A stretch of DNA of 64,000 nt from Luteimonas gilva (lineage in GTDB: Bacteria; Pseudomonadota; Gammaproteobacteria; Xanthomonadales; Xanthomonadaceae): NCBI RefSeq assembly GCF_005239095.1, contig NZ_SZUA01000002.1:682001-746000 (forward strand), read 5' to 3'. The notes under the pieces were generated by a model, which saw only the letters and a program-made list of their open reading frames with translations, did no database searches and was not told where the DNA came from. Numbering within the stretch: position 1 is the stretch's first letter; every line of letters begins with the position of its first letter. Of the stretch, positions 29,167 to 37,667 are shown piece by piece. The translations under genes and the position numbers were made by a program.

Positions 29167-29673
29167 ATGCGATTGGCCCCGTTGATCGTCCTAGCCGCCC
29201 TCGCACTGCCTGCGGCCGCGGCCGATCCCAAGCCCGAGATCGATCGTCCGGTGGGCAAGCCCCAGGCCGTGGGCGTGGTCCACACCTTGCGGCAGATTCC
29301 CGAGGCCTGCGCCCGGGTCGAAGGCGCGTTCACCGGCCAGGCCGCCGAGCCGTACAAGTTCGCGGTGGTGCGCACCAGTCCGAATTGCCAGCCGCGCGCC
29401 CGCTTCGTCGATGCGGCCAAGGCCAAGGCCGACGCCAAGAGCGGCTGGATCTTCAACGACCTGATCCGCGTGCCCAGCGCCGCGTGCTCGTCGCAGATGG
29501 CCGTAGTGCGCATCTGGCGCAAGCCCGCCGCCGGCGCGCCGCCCAAGTTGGATGCGCAGGGCCGTTCGCGCATCTATCTGAAGGAATCGGTGGATGTCGC
29601 GAAGAAAGGCGATTTGGCCGCGTTGCCGATCTACGCCGCATCGATGGGCGTGGAAGGCAAAGCCTGCAATTGA
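29167..29673 (+). CDS. Hypothetical secreted protein
   Basis: 168 residues. Signal peptide MRLAPLIVLAALALPAAAA, then a soluble domain with four Cys residues (IPEACARVEG, SPNCQPRARF, AACSSQ, GKACN) that could form two disulfides. GAGGAG ribosome-binding site. Family unknown; the sequence VVHTLRQIPEACARVEGAF looks conserved-protein-like. It is divergent from hppA. Confidence 0.72.
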   Translation: MRLAPLIVLAALALPAAAADPKPEIDRPVGKPQAVGVVHTLRQIPEACARVEGAFTGQAAEPYKFAVVRTSPNCQPRARFVDAAKAKADAKSGWIFNDLIRVPSAACSSQMAVVRIWRKPAAGAPPKLDAQGRSRIYLKESVDVAKKGDLAALPIYAASMGVEGKACN

Positions 29674-29694
29674 CTTCGCGGCGCGGGCTTTTTT

Positions 29695-29775
29695 GTAGGA
29701 GCGGCTTTAGCCGCGAGCTCTTTCTCGCATGTCCGGCGATCTCAGAAAGAGCTCGCGGCTAAAAGCCGCTCCCAC
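29695..29775. repeat. Family A palindromic repeat
   Basis: GTAGGAGCGGCTTTAGCCGC and GCGGCTAAAAGCCGCTCCCAC-type arms with one extra A. Confidence 0.85.
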
Positions 29776-29859
29776 AAAAAAGCAGCTCGCGCAAGCTTGA
29801 CCGATCCTCGCGATCGCCGGCGTTATGATGAAGACCGCCTTCATCCCAGGAAACGCCCG

Positions 29860-30309
29860 ATGGAACCGGCCGACACCGCGCTTCCCTCCACTCCCGAAAC
29901 CGAAGCCTGGTCCGGCACGCCCTCGCAGTGGCAGAACCTGGGCTGGTGGATCGCCTGCGTGCTGGTGGTGCCGATTCCGTGGGCGCTGTGGCGATGGCTG
30001 GTCACCCGCAACACCCGTTACGCGCTCACCGACCAGCGCTTGAAAACCACCCGCGGCGTGTTCAACCGCGTCACCGACGACTTGGAGCTGTACCGGGTCA
30101 AGGACACGCATTTCCAGCAGAGCTTCTGGCAGCGCCTGGTCGGCATCGGCGATATCGTGCTCAGCACGTCCGACGCGACCACGCCGACTTTGGTGCTCGG
30201 CGACATCAAGCAGGCCGAAAGCGTGCGCGAACGCATCCGCGCGCTGGTCGAGCGCCGGCGCGACGCCAAGCGCGTGCGCGAGCTGGATCTGGGACACGAG
30301 GCGCTCTGA
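29860..30309 (+). CDS. PH-domain (bPH2) membrane protein
   Basis: 149 residues. One hydrophobic helix (WWIACVLVVPIPWALWRWLV) precedes a bacterial PH-like domain: RYALTDQRLKTTRGVFNRVTDDLELYRVKDTHFQQSF and GIGDIVLSTSDATTP. These YdbT-like proteins are membrane-anchored and of unknown role. The open frame starts earlier, but the ATG at 29860 fits the domain boundary. A family A repeat starts 19 bases after the stop. Confidence 0.78.
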   Translation: MEPADTALPSTPETEAWSGTPSQWQNLGWWIACVLVVPIPWALWRWLVTRNTRYALTDQRLKTTRGVFNRVTDDLELYRVKDTHFQQSFWQRLVGIGDIVLSTSDATTPTLVLGDIKQAESVRERIRALVERRRDAKRVRELDLGHEAL

Positions 30310-30327
30310 TCAGGGGGGCGGCTTTTT

Positions 30328-30419
30328 GTAGGAGCGGCTTTAGCCGCGAGCTTTTTCCCGCAAAATCGCAGCCATGCCGCGATTTCAAGGAAAAAGCTCG
30401 CGGCTAAAGCCGCTCCTAC
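30328..30419. repeat. Family A palindromic repeat
   Basis: Perfect GTAGGAGCGGCTTTAGCCGC and GCGGCTAAAGCCGCTCCTAC arms. It lies directly upstream of a gene fragment and may mark the breakpoint. Confidence 0.88.
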
Positions 30420-30432
30420 AAAAGCGGAGCCG

Positions 30433-30732
30433 CTCGGTTTCGGCTATGCAACCTTTCCTGCGCTGTCGCCGTCGGGCAGCGATGCCTGGACGCCCGCTCG
30501 GCTCGGCCGGCGTGGCTTGAAGGCGGGTGCGGCCGAGACCGTCCCGATCGCGCGCGAGCCGGGCGATAGTTGCCTCTACGACGCGAAGATCGTTTGGCGC
30601 GATGGCGGCACCTTAATCCATCAGGGCTTGGATTTCTGCGAGTACATCACCTATCACCCCGGCCGCTATCTGTACGCGCCGGCCGCGACGGAAGCGGGAC
30701 AGCGCGTCGCCCAAGCGGACGCCGTGCGCTAA
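30433..30732 (+). pseudogene. 5'-truncated fragment of a small secreted-protein gene
   Basis: The frame reads ATFPALSPSGSDAWTPARLG ... SCLYDAKIVWRDGGTLIHQG-LDFCEYITY. The pattern (SPxxxDxW, a two-Cys beta domain CxYD...VxxxDG...DxCE) resembles a family of small exported proteins, but no signal peptide or good start lies upstream; a family A repeat begins there instead. TTG at 30517 could start a 71-residue product. I think it is a remnant. It ends four bases into the convergent MmcQ gene. Confidence 0.45.
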
Positions 30733-31097
30733 TCGGGCCTCGCCGCCAGCAAGGCGTTGCGGCGTTTCGCGCTGAGCGCGTCCAACGCCTTGCGGTGCGA
30801 CCATTCCACCAGTTCGCGTAGGTACGCCGTGGGCACGGTGCGCACGTCGACCACGGTGACCCAGCGCCAACGCCCCATCCAGCGCGCGGGCTTGATGCCG
30901 GGCACGTCGGTAAGCTCGATGAAGCGTTCGGGCGAGGCGCGGAAGCTGAAACGCCAGCGTTCCGGTTCGCTGGTCTTGAAATAGGCGAAGGTCTTGCCGC
31001 CGACCGAGTAGACGAGCACATTCATCGGTTCTTGCAGCAAGCGCGATTCGGCGCCGGGAAGGCTTGCGCAGAATTTCTTGAGCTGTGCGGTGTTCAT
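30729..31097 (-). CDS. MmcQ/YjbR-family protein
   Basis: 122 residues. The pattern FCASLPGAESRLLQEPMNVLVYSVGGKTFAYF, ERWRFSFRASPERFIELTD, and WMGRWRWVTVVDVRTVPTAYLRELVEWSHRKAL match the MmcQ/YjbR family, a CyaY-like fold proposed to bind DNA. The stop overlaps the stop of the convergent fragment. It is the first of the long minus-strand run of small genes. Confidence 0.88.
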   Translation of the reverse strand: MNTAQLKKFCASLPGAESRLLQEPMNVLVYSVGGKTFAYFKTSEPERWRFSFRASPERFIELTDVPGIKPARWMGRWRWVTVVDVRTVPTAYLRELVEWSHRKALDALSAKRRNALLAARPD

Positions 31098-31113
31098 GCG
31101 GAATCGAGTTTTT

Positions 31114-31194
31114 GTGGGAGCGGCTTTAGCCGCGAGCTCTTTCCCGCATACTGTGGCGACATAAGCAAAAGCTCGCGGCTAAAGCCGCTCCCAC
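31114..31194. repeat. Family A palindromic repeat
   Basis: GTGGGAGCGGCTTTAGCCGC and GCGGCTAAAGCCGCTCCCAC arms, 16 bases upstream of the MmcQ gene start. Confidence 0.87.
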
Positions 31195-31225
31195 AAGAAA
31201 AGAGCCATGGCGGCGCGCATGGATA

Positions 31226-31576
31226 CTAGACCGGCGTCTGTTGGTTGAACGCCAACTTCCATGCACCGTCTTCTTTCACGTACACGCTGCCGACGAAAGC
31301 CTCGTGCGCCTTATCGTCGCCGGCCCGCCGCGCTTCGGCGCGGTAGGTGACCATCGCCACGCCCGGCGCAGGCTCGATCACGGCCATGTCCCGCAATTCG
31401 ATCTGCTCCCAGCGCGCCAGATCGTCGATCGCATCGACGATGGCTTGCCGATCGAGGATGCCGGCCGGCTCCGGATAAACCGCCCTGGCCTCGGCGGCCA
31501 GATGCTCATCGTAGAAATTCCGCGTCCCTTTCCAGAATCGCGATTCCAATTCTCCCAGTTCCCGATCCAGGCTCAT
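31226..31576 (-). CDS. NTF2-like (DUF4440-type) protein
   Basis: 116 residues. One alpha+beta NTF2-like domain: LGELESRFWKGTRNFYDEHL, ILDRQAIVDAIDDLARWEQIEL and GSVYVKEDGAWKLAFNQQTP. The last is the typical WKL-x-F-x-Q ending. The function is unknown; such proteins are common in cassette-rich regions. Start at 31576 is set by a strong GGAGGTAGGC ribosome-binding site rather than the further upstream ATG. Confidence 0.8.
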   Translation of the reverse strand: MSLDRELGELESRFWKGTRNFYDEHLAAEARAVYPEPAGILDRQAIVDAIDDLARWEQIELRDMAVIEPAPGVAMVTYRAEARRAGDDKAHEAFVGSVYVKEDGAWKLAFNQQTPV

Positions 31577-31726
31577 GCCTACCTCCAAGTCGAAAGCTTG
31601 CATCCAGTGTCGCCGCGCGCCGGTTTCGCTCGCGTGACGGCGCGATCAGCGTACGACGATCAAGTCCGGCAAATCGCTCAGCGTCGTCGCTGCCGCAAAT
31701 CGCCTGGATTCGCCTATCTCGTCGGC

Positions 31727-31981
31727 TCAGCGCTTGAAATCCGTGCGCTGCTCCAACTGGTAGATCGCGTCCTGGATGTCGTCCATCTTCGCCGCCAGCG
31801 CGGCCTGCGCATCGTACAGGCCGCGGTTGTAGAAATACGCGCCGACTTCGCCGGCGAAGAAGTCGAGCAGGAATTCGGCGTCGAAGCGCCCGATCTGCTG
31901 CTGCAGTTCTTCGGAGAAATAGGATTGGATCTTGCGGACGAGGATCGCCTTCTCCTCGTCCGTGAACTGGATATCGGCCAT
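31727..31981 (-). CDS. DUF2164-family protein
   Basis: 84 residues. IQFTDEEKAILVRKIQSYFS, ELQQQIGRFDAEFLLDFF and GAYFYNRGLYDAQAALA match DUF2164, a small helical family of unknown function. The ATG at 31981 follows the family start; an upstream extension is probably untranslated. Confidence 0.85.
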   Translation of the reverse strand: MADIQFTDEEKAILVRKIQSYFSEELQQQIGRFDAEFLLDFFAGEVGAYFYNRGLYDAQAALAAKMDDIQDAIYQLEQRTDFKR

Positions 31982-32051
31982 GCCGTTCGCTCGCGCCGGG
32001 TTAGGCGCGATGATCGGCCGGTCCGAGAAACGGCGCAAGCGCGGCGAAGAT

Positions 32052-32384
32052 TCAGCTCGAATGCCGATAAGCGTAAGCGGCCATCGCCAAAGCGGCGATC
32101 AAGGCCAGCAGTACGACGAACCCGTAGCGCAGATGGAACGGTATCGGGCTGCGTTCCAGTCCGGCTTCCATCGTTTTCGTGTCGAGGATCCAGCCGTGGT
32201 TGCACTCGGAACAAGCGAGCTGATAGCGCTTGTTGTAGACGAAACCGAACAGCAGATCGAATTCGCCGAACGAATACTTCAACTGCGGAAGGAAATCCCG
32301 CTCTTCGCCGCAGCGCGGACAATGCCGGCTTTCCGCGGGCCCGACTACGACCGTCCGTTCCCCTTGTCCGATCATGAACATCAT
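32052..32384 (-). CDS. Zinc-ribbon membrane protein
   Basis: 110 residues. CPRCGEERDFLP (CxxC) and ACSECNHGWIL (CxxC) form a probable zinc ribbon of zinc-ribbon_15 type with a FGEFDLLFGFVYNKRYQLAC core, and a single hydrophobic helix ends the protein (YGFVVLLALIAALAMAAYAY). The function is unknown. Confidence 0.75.
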   Translation of the reverse strand: MMFMIGQGERTVVVGPAESRHCPRCGEERDFLPQLKYSFGEFDLLFGFVYNKRYQLACSECNHGWILDTKTMEAGLERSPIPFHLRYGFVVLLALIAALAMAAYAYRHSS

Positions 32385-32453
32385 GTCGGAAACCTCCCCC
32401 GTCTCGCCCCTGCCGGCAGTGTTGCAGCGAGGGACGGGAGCGTCAACGCGGCG

Positions 32454-32951
32454 CTACCAGAGGCGGCTCAAAGCCAGCGCGCTCGCGTACAGGCCGACGC
32501 CGAACACCGCATGCGTCGCAAGGCTCTTCAGCCGCGCTTGGCGCGGGTTCGGCGTCTTCGACGCCGCGATACCGAAACCGAACGAAGGCTGCATGATCAA
32601 GAACGGCACGGCCACCGTGGCGATTCCGAAAACCAACGCCGGCCACAGCGTAGGCCGCTGCGACCATTCGGCCGGCGCCAGTGCGAGCAGCGCCACCGCG
32701 AAGATCGCGCCGATCAAGTAGTGCGCGACCCAACCCACCGCGCATTCGCGCGGCTTGGGCGGCGCGGCGCCGATGTTCGTGTGCTTGAACGTGCCCGCCG
32801 GCATGTGGCCCAGCCAGCGGCCGACCAGGCAATAGCTGAGCGAAGGAATGCGGAAGGCGCGCTTGAGCAGCAGCGCCCACAGGTCCATCGTCAAAGTGGC
32901 GCCGATGCCGATGAGCAGGCCGGCTAACAGCAGGTTAGGTGCGAAGCTCAT
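32454..32951 (-). CDS. DUF2938-family membrane protein
   Basis: 165 residues, about four membrane helices. LLLAGLLIGIGATLTMDLWA, HYLIGAIFAVALLAL, PSLSYCLVGRWLGHM and FGFGIAASKTPNPRQARLKS are typical of DUF2938 (YagU-like). The function is unknown. It is 16 bases downstream of a DUF2867 gene and probably in one transcript with it. Confidence 0.85.
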   Translation of the reverse strand: MSFAPNLLLAGLLIGIGATLTMDLWALLLKRAFRIPSLSYCLVGRWLGHMPAGTFKHTNIGAAPPKPRECAVGWVAHYLIGAIFAVALLALAPAEWSQRPTLWPALVFGIATVAVPFLIMQPSFGFGIAASKTPNPRQARLKSLATHAVFGVGLYASALALSRLW

Positions 32952-32967
32952 GGCTCTCCGAGAAGGG

Positions 32968-33501
32968 TCAAGCTTTGGGCCAGCCCGCAAGCGCCGCGCG
33001 CCGCAAACTGGAGCGGACGATGATGCGGTGGAACGGCGCGATCAAACGGATATAGGTGCGGCCGAGCAGGTTGTGGCAATGGACGACCGTGGACAGGATC
33101 AAGCGGCGTTCGTCCTGGGCCGCCGGACACAGCAAGGACAGCCGGAAGTCGAGATGCTTGTCGTCCTCGCCCATCACGATCTCATTCGGCGCCACGCTGT
33201 AGATCTTGAACATGCCGACACGTTCCGTCCGGCTGGCCGCATCGTTCGCGAGCGAGCCGGCCGTTTTCAAGCCGAAGCCGGCCACCAGCGCGTCGCGCAA
33301 CTTCATCAACGCCGCGGCCCAAGGCGAATGTTGGGAAAAGATGAAGCGGGCCAGGCGTTCGGGATCGTTCGAAGCCTCCGCCGGAAGCGCGATCGAGTAG
33401 GCGTCGGCGAAGCTCACGAGCGGATAGGCGCGGACGATGGCCGAGTCCGCGGGCAGCGGAACCGAAGCGACGCGATTCAACGATGCAATCCGATCGACCA
33501 T
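32968..33501 (-). CDS. DUF2867-family protein
   Basis: 177 residues. YPLVSFADAYSIALP, a central FGLKTAGSL ... FKIYSVAPNEIVMGEDDKHLDF, and HNLLGRTYIRLIAPFHRIIV are characteristic of DUF2867. The function is not known. The start overlaps the previous gene's 3' end by 25 bases, so translation may be coupled. The frame extends upstream but without family match. Confidence 0.82.
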   Translation of the reverse strand: MVDRIASLNRVASVPLPADSAIVRAYPLVSFADAYSIALPAEASNDPERLARFIFSQHSPWAAALMKLRDALVAGFGLKTAGSLANDAASRTERVGMFKIYSVAPNEIVMGEDDKHLDFRLSLLCPAAQDERRLILSTVVHCHNLLGRTYIRLIAPFHRIIVRSSLRRAALAGWPKA

Positions 33502-34064
33502 GCGAGGAAGACCCACCAAATAGGAGCGACGGCCAGCGCCGGAATCGCGACGGCGCGGAAAGGAACGCGCCGGGCCGCAGCGACGATAACGGCCAGCGCA
33601 GGCAATAATACAACCAGCTCGATCAGCAAATTGCGCCAAAGGTAGTAATTGCCCAGCGCCAGCCGTCCGGCGCTGGGGAGCACGCCGAACGGCATGGAAA
33701 GATCGGGATCGGAAAGCGGCCACAGCAGCGGCACCGGATGCGCGCCGACGAGCAAATCCAAGGCGGGATGAGAAAGGCTGGCCGCCAAAAGACCGAGAAA
33801 TGGCGTTGGTAGCGGGTGCTCGCGACGCAAGGACTTGGCGTATAGCCAAGCCGACGCAGCGGTCGTCAAGCCGAACAGCAGCGAATGGGTGATGCGCGGC
33901 GCGGGAACGGCGTGGAACAGCCAAATGGCGAGGTAATCCAAATCCGGGCAGATGGCCAGGAAAACGAAAACAGGCGGCGCCCGAAGCGACTGCCGATCGC
34001 TAAGCCGGTTGCAAGCGAGATAAGCCGCAACGCCCGCTGCGGCATGGCCGACGACGGACGACAT
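33477..34064 (-). CDS. YdjM-like (DUF457) membrane-bound metal-dependent hydrolase
   Basis: 195 residues. An N-terminal VVGHAAAGVAAYLACNRLS with LAICPDLDYLAIWLFH and THSLLFGL places the His and Asp metal ligands; SHPALDLLVGAHPVPLLWPL carries the second set. About six membrane helices. In E. coli ydjM is LexA-regulated; here no SOS box was seen. Confidence 0.83.
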   Translation of the reverse strand: MSSVVGHAAAGVAAYLACNRLSDRQSLRAPPVFVFLAICPDLDYLAIWLFHAVPAPRITHSLLFGLTTAASAWLYAKSLRREHPLPTPFLGLLAASLSHPALDLLVGAHPVPLLWPLSDPDLSMPFGVLPSAGRLALGNYYLWRNLLIELVVLLPALAVIVAAARRVPFRAVAIPALAVAPIWWVFLAWSIGLHR

Positions 34065-34106
34065 AGGCCGCGATTCCGCTGCGGAGATTTTGCCCGGTGA
34101 ACCGAG

Positions 34107-34730
34107 TCAGGCTCCGCCACGGAGCGTCTGCGTTGCGAGGTAGGGCGCGATGTTGCGCATGCCGCGAGCGACGTATTCCTCTTTTTCCCCGACCGGCGCC
34201 ACGTAATGCAACGCCGCCATCGCCGCTTCTTCGCCCTCGAAGCGGGCGATGAGCCAAGCGGCCAGGTACTGCGACGAGAAACAGCCGCCGGCGGTGGCGA
34301 CATTGCCCGAAGCGTAGAAAGGCTGGTTCAACACGGTCACGCCCGCCTCCTGCACCCAAGGCTTGGTGGTGAGATCGGTGCAAGCGGGAACGCCGTCGAG
34401 CAGGCCGAGCTTGGCGAGCAGCAGCGTGCCCGAGCATTGCGCGCCGATCAGCTGGCGCGATGGATCCAGGCGCAAAGCGGACAGGATGTCCGGGTCTTGG
34501 GCGATCTCCCGCGTCCGGATGCCGCTGCCGACGATCACCGCATCGGCCGAAACCGCTTCGGCCAGGGTCGATTGCCGGTGCACGGTCACGCCGTTCATCG
34601 AAGTGACGGCGGGCTCCGGGCAGCACAGCGTCACCCGCCAATCCGGCGTTTTGATGCGATTGAGCACGCCGAGCGCGACGATGGAATCGAGTTCGTTGAA
34701 GCCTGGGAAGGTGAGGATGGCGATGTGCAT
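34107..34730 (-). CDS. DJ-1/PfpI-family protein
   Basis: 207 residues. HIAILTFPGFNELDSIVALG, DAVIVGSG and the nucleophile elbow GAQCSGTLLLAKLGLLDG with Cys in the usual place, then ATAGGCFSSQYLAAWLI. Members include glyoxalase III-like, amidase and transcription-regulator sensor domains; this one is a single domain, and the substrate is unknown. Confidence 0.9.
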   Translation of the reverse strand: MHIAILTFPGFNELDSIVALGVLNRIKTPDWRVTLCCPEPAVTSMNGVTVHRQSTLAEAVSADAVIVGSGIRTREIAQDPDILSALRLDPSRQLIGAQCSGTLLLAKLGLLDGVPACTDLTTKPWVQEAGVTVLNQPFYASGNVATAGGCFSSQYLAAWLIARFEGEEAAMAALHYVAPVGEKEEYVARGMRNIAPYLATQTLRGGA

Positions 34731-34818
34731 GATCGGTCCCGTCTAGGTCGGCGCGTCGAGATTGGCACGCTCCGATGAGAGCGGCGAGGGTCCAGTGTGA
34801 AGCCAATATGAGGTCGGG

Positions 34819-35126
34819 TCAGTCGCTCATGAACCAAACGTAGGTGTGCGTCCCGACTGCGCCTTCGACGAGCCGGACGATCCTTTGCACATGATCTTTC
34901 GCTTTCGGTTCGGTTATCGACGGCAAAATCCGCCTCAATTCATCCAAGAGGACCGGGATCTGCGCCTGGTTGAAGCAGGCGTCTCCATGCGCAACGATGA
35001 ATCGCAAACATGCGCTGGCCGATTGACCGTACAGGAGCCGCTCAATCCAGAGAGAATCATCCCGGGATCGTCGACCGAAGCCAGTACCGTCCCGCGTTCG
35101 TCCTGCCATCGAACATCGATGCCCAT
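34819..35126 (-). pseudogene. Frameshifted small hypothetical gene
   Basis: Two adjacent minus-strand frames together look like one protein: MGIDVRWQDERGTVLASVDD plus PGMIL in one frame, then WIERLLYGQSASACLRFIVA ... THTYVWFMSD in the other. The switch falls in the run AGAGAGAA (plus strand 35049-35056); removing one CT/AG unit joins the frames as MIL-WIERLL. The ATG is two bases after the upstream gene's stop, so coupling is likely. It could also be a sequencing error. Confidence 0.55.
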
Positions 35127-35128
35127 GG

Positions 35129-35506
35129 TTAAATTCCGGTCGGCACGCCGAAGCAATGCGAGTAGCCGTCGTCGTCGGTCAGGAAGAATTCCGTTTGGCC
35201 GTAATCTCGCTGGCCGATGTCCGACACGGCGTAGCCGAGCCCGATCAGGCGATTCCTCGTCTCATGGAGGTCCGCCGGAGCCCAGTACAGCCGGATCCCT
35301 TCGTAATCCTCGGGTTTGACGGGCGTGCCGGCGCGCTGGTTGAGCATGAAGCGCAGGCCGTCCTTGCGCAGCATGCAGAAGACGAGCCTGCCGTCGTCCG
35401 CATGCATTTCGTTCTCCGCAACGAAGCCCAGGCCATCCACCCACAGCCGCAGACTCTTCTGCAGATCGGCGCTGGGGATGACGGGGATGCAGGATTGGAC
35501 GGCCAT
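35129..35506 (-). CDS. VOC-family (glyoxalase/bleomycin-resistance fold) protein
   Basis: 125 residues. SCIPVIPSADLQKSLRLWVDGLGF, LRKDGLRFMLNQRAG, and TEFFLTDDDGYSHCFG match a VOC single-domain protein. Metal ligands are partly degenerate and the substrate is unknown. The ribosome-binding site GAGGAG is formed by the stop region of the CMD gene upstream (stop-start gap 10 bases). Confidence 0.82.
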   Translation of the reverse strand: MAVQSCIPVIPSADLQKSLRLWVDGLGFVAENEMHADDGRLVFCMLRKDGLRFMLNQRAGTPVKPEDYEGIRLYWAPADLHETRNRLIGLGYAVSDIGQRDYGQTEFFLTDDDGYSHCFGVPTGI

Positions 35507-35516
35507 GCTCGTCTCC

Positions 35517-35975
35517 TCAGCCGTGCGCCCTGACCCGATACGAGCCGGCTTCCGAACGAAAACCGATGGCCACACGGTTCCAAGCGTTGATGGCGGCGAT
35601 GGCCCAAGTCAGGTCGGCCAGCTCCTTGTCCGAGAAATGGACGCGCACCGCGTGGTAAACGGCTTCGGGAGCGTGGCCGTCCTGGATGTTCGTCAAAGCC
35701 TCGGTCCACTCCAGCACGGCGCGTTCGCGATCGCTGTAGTAGGGCGCTTCGCGCCAGGCGTCGAGCCCGTACAGGCGCTGCTCGGTTTCGCCGGCGGCGC
35801 GGGCGTCCTTCCAGTGCATGTCGATGCAATAGGCGCAGCCGTTCATTTGCGATGCGCGCAGCTTGATCAGATGCAACAAGGCGATGTCGACCGATTCGTG
35901 GAGATAGGCGTCCATGGCCATCATCGCTTTGTAGGCGTTCGGGGCGGCCTTCCAAAATTCCATGCGCGGTTTCAT
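35517..35975 (-). CDS. Carboxymuconolactone decarboxylase-family (AhpD-like) protein
   Basis: 152 residues. LIKLRASQMNGCAYCIDMHWKDAR carries the CxxC-x3-H redox motif of AhpD-type peroxidase partners, preceded by YLHESVDIALLHL. The usual continuation (LYGLDAWREAPYYSDRERAVLEWTEALT) is present. Probably a thiol-dependent antioxidant or alkylhydroperoxidase-like enzyme. It shares a transcript with the VOC gene downstream. Confidence 0.92.
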   Translation of the reverse strand: MKPRMEFWKAAPNAYKAMMAMDAYLHESVDIALLHLIKLRASQMNGCAYCIDMHWKDARAAGETEQRLYGLDAWREAPYYSDRERAVLEWTEALTNIQDGHAPEAVYHAVRVHFSDKELADLTWAIAAINAWNRVAIGFRSEAGSYRVRAHG

Positions 35976-36046
35976 AGGGTTCCTCTAGTCGGATTTCGAT
36001 CCTGCCGCGATCCTACGCCACAACCGAGCGGCGTACCTGCAAAGGC

Positions 36047-36427
36047 TTAGTCCCAGCGGTTCGCATTCTTCGGAAAGCCGGGCCGCTGCAGCCGGACGAC
36101 GCAGAACCGCTGTCCGGTGGGCGCCTGCATCACTACCCAGCGTTCCAGTTCCTTCACCACGCTCGCGCCCAGAGCTTCGAGCCGCGCGACCTCGGCAGGA
36201 ATGTCGTCCGTCTCGATGTCCAGATGGACGCGGCTCTCGTGTTCGACCCGCTGGATCTGCACCATCGGCTCGTCCGGCGGCGTCGCGAGCATCACGTAAT
36301 TGCCGCGCGTGCCCGAATGGTCGCGGTCGACCGGGCGACCCAGCGCCGCGGCCCAGAATTCGGCGGCGGCATCGATGTCCTCGACGTTGCAGTCGATCTG
36401 CATCGAGCAGAGGCGGGAATGGTGCAT
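36047..36427 (-). CDS. VOC-family (Glyoxalase_6-like) protein
   Basis: 126 residues. SMQIDCNVEDIDAAAEFWAAALGRPV, RGNYVMLATPPDEPMVQIQRV, and SRVHLDIETDDIPAEVARLEALGA form a VOC domain of the Glyoxalase_6 type. The ATG at 36427 has an AGGAG site; the longer frame upstream is not family-like. The substrate is unknown. Confidence 0.85.
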   Translation of the reverse strand: MHHSRLCSMQIDCNVEDIDAAAEFWAAALGRPVDRDHSGTRGNYVMLATPPDEPMVQIQRVEHESRVHLDIETDDIPAEVARLEALGASVVKELERWVVMQAPTGQRFCVVRLQRPGFPKNANRWD

Positions 36428-36480
36428 GGCGTCTCCTGAATGCGTGGAGTTATAGCGTGGGCTCGACTGCCCTGCATGAG

Positions 36481-36912
36481 CTACGGACCTTGGCGTCCGC
36501 ATCGCCGGACCGACTTTGTGCAGGCCGTAGGCCGCCAATCGTTGCGATGCCAGCAGTATTGATCGTGGTCGAGAAGGATCAGATCCCAGGTGACCGGTTT
36601 GCCGGAGGCATCGAGCCGAGCTTCGCCGCCCATGGCCAGGCTTAGGCCGTTCGGTATCGGATGAAGCACCTGATAAGTGACTTCGCGGAGAAGCTCGCGA
36701 GTACCGTCTTCCTTAGCGGGAGCGTGTGTGAGACGAATCTGCCTTCGATCTTCGCTGAAGACGATATGCTCGGGCGAAACCTTGCAATCGTCGGATCCTT
36801 CCCAGCCCCATTGGCCGGGTAGCGCAGCGTAAGGGTCCAGTTGAGCCTGGGTGCCGGGGCCTTGCATGCATCCCAACGACATTAGAATTACGAACGGCAA
36901 CAAATGCTTCAT
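36481..36912 (-). CDS. Hypothetical lipoprotein
   Basis: 143 residues. MKHLLPFVILMSLGCMQGPG is a signal with a lipobox-like LMSLGC, predicting an outer- or inner-membrane lipoprotein. The mature part (GQWGWEGSDDCKVSPEHIVF, LILLDHDQYCWHR) is small and beta-rich with Cys residues. I do not recognise the family. Confidence 0.65.
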   Translation of the reverse strand: MKHLLPFVILMSLGCMQGPGTQAQLDPYAALPGQWGWEGSDDCKVSPEHIVFSEDRRQIRLTHAPAKEDGTRELLREVTYQVLHPIPNGLSLAMGGEARLDASGKPVTWDLILLDHDQYCWHRNDWRPTACTKSVRRCGRQGP

Positions 36913-36991
36913 GTTCAGCCTATGGGTCTTGAATCCCCAAACGGTTCAATCGGTCCCTCGCAATCGTACGACAATCGATTCGGGTTCGGCT

Positions 36992-37246
36992 TTAACTGGT
37001 CCGTCTATGACCCTGCTTTCTCCGCCTTGCGCGAATCGCATATGAAATCGCGACCGCGGACAGCAAGAACCCGATCGAGAACTGCAGCAAGAAATGAGGC
37101 GGTTCGCTCTTATAGCCGCACCAAGCCTGAGCATTCGCCCCGAGCGCAGGGAAGACGTAACAAGGCAAGATGCCGAAGAGCAGGCCCACGATTGCGCTCG
37201 CGACGACGACGGCTGAAATGACGGCGAATTTGACCGGAAATGTCAT
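36992..37246 (-). CDS. Small membrane protein
   Basis: 84 residues with two hydrophobic helices (VISAVVVASAIVGLLFGI and LLQFSIGFLLSAVAISYAI) and a basic tail RARRRKQGHRR. No family recognised. It has no strong start evidence beyond the ATG at 37246. Confidence 0.5.
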   Translation of the reverse strand: MTFPVKFAVISAVVVASAIVGLLFGILPCYVFPALGANAQAWCGYKSEPPHFLLQFSIGFLLSAVAISYAIRARRRKQGHRRTS

Positions 37247-37264
37247 AGGCGGGCAGATTCTCGC

Positions 37265-37492
37265 TTAAATGTCCTGGCTGCCGTACCGGTAAAGCCGGAA
37301 GCCTTCCCGCTGCTCGAAGCCCGCCGGCAGCCAGCCGCGAGCGAGGATTCTATCGGCGACGATGGCCATGCCGGCTCCCATCGGGTCTTGCATATCGTCG
37401 GAAATGGCCAGGACGAAGTCTTCCGGAAGACCGGAAAATCCATCGATGGACGCAAGTGCGGATCCGATATCCGTGAATGGTCGATCTTGCAT
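37265..37492 (-). CDS. Small hypothetical protein
   Basis: 75 residues, soluble (ASIDGFSGLPEDFVLAISDD, ILARGWLPAGFEQREGFRLY). GAGG lies 10 bases before the ATG. No recognised domain. The following 175 bases (37493-37667) hold nothing I can identify. Confidence 0.45.
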   Translation of the reverse strand: MQDRPFTDIGSALASIDGFSGLPEDFVLAISDDMQDPMGAGMAIVADRILARGWLPAGFEQREGFRLYRYGSQDI

Positions 37493-37667
37493 GCAAGGCC
37501 TCGTGTTGAAAACTAGATTACGGCGTTGAACCCGGCCAGTACACCGCCGCCGTCCTCAGAACCGCCACTCCGATAAAGAGCGCATATTCTGCGGCGATGC
37601 TCCGCAGGTCGAACTCCGGCGGTGACGCCAAATACCCGCCAATCCGCCGCCAGCGGCCAATGTCTCC

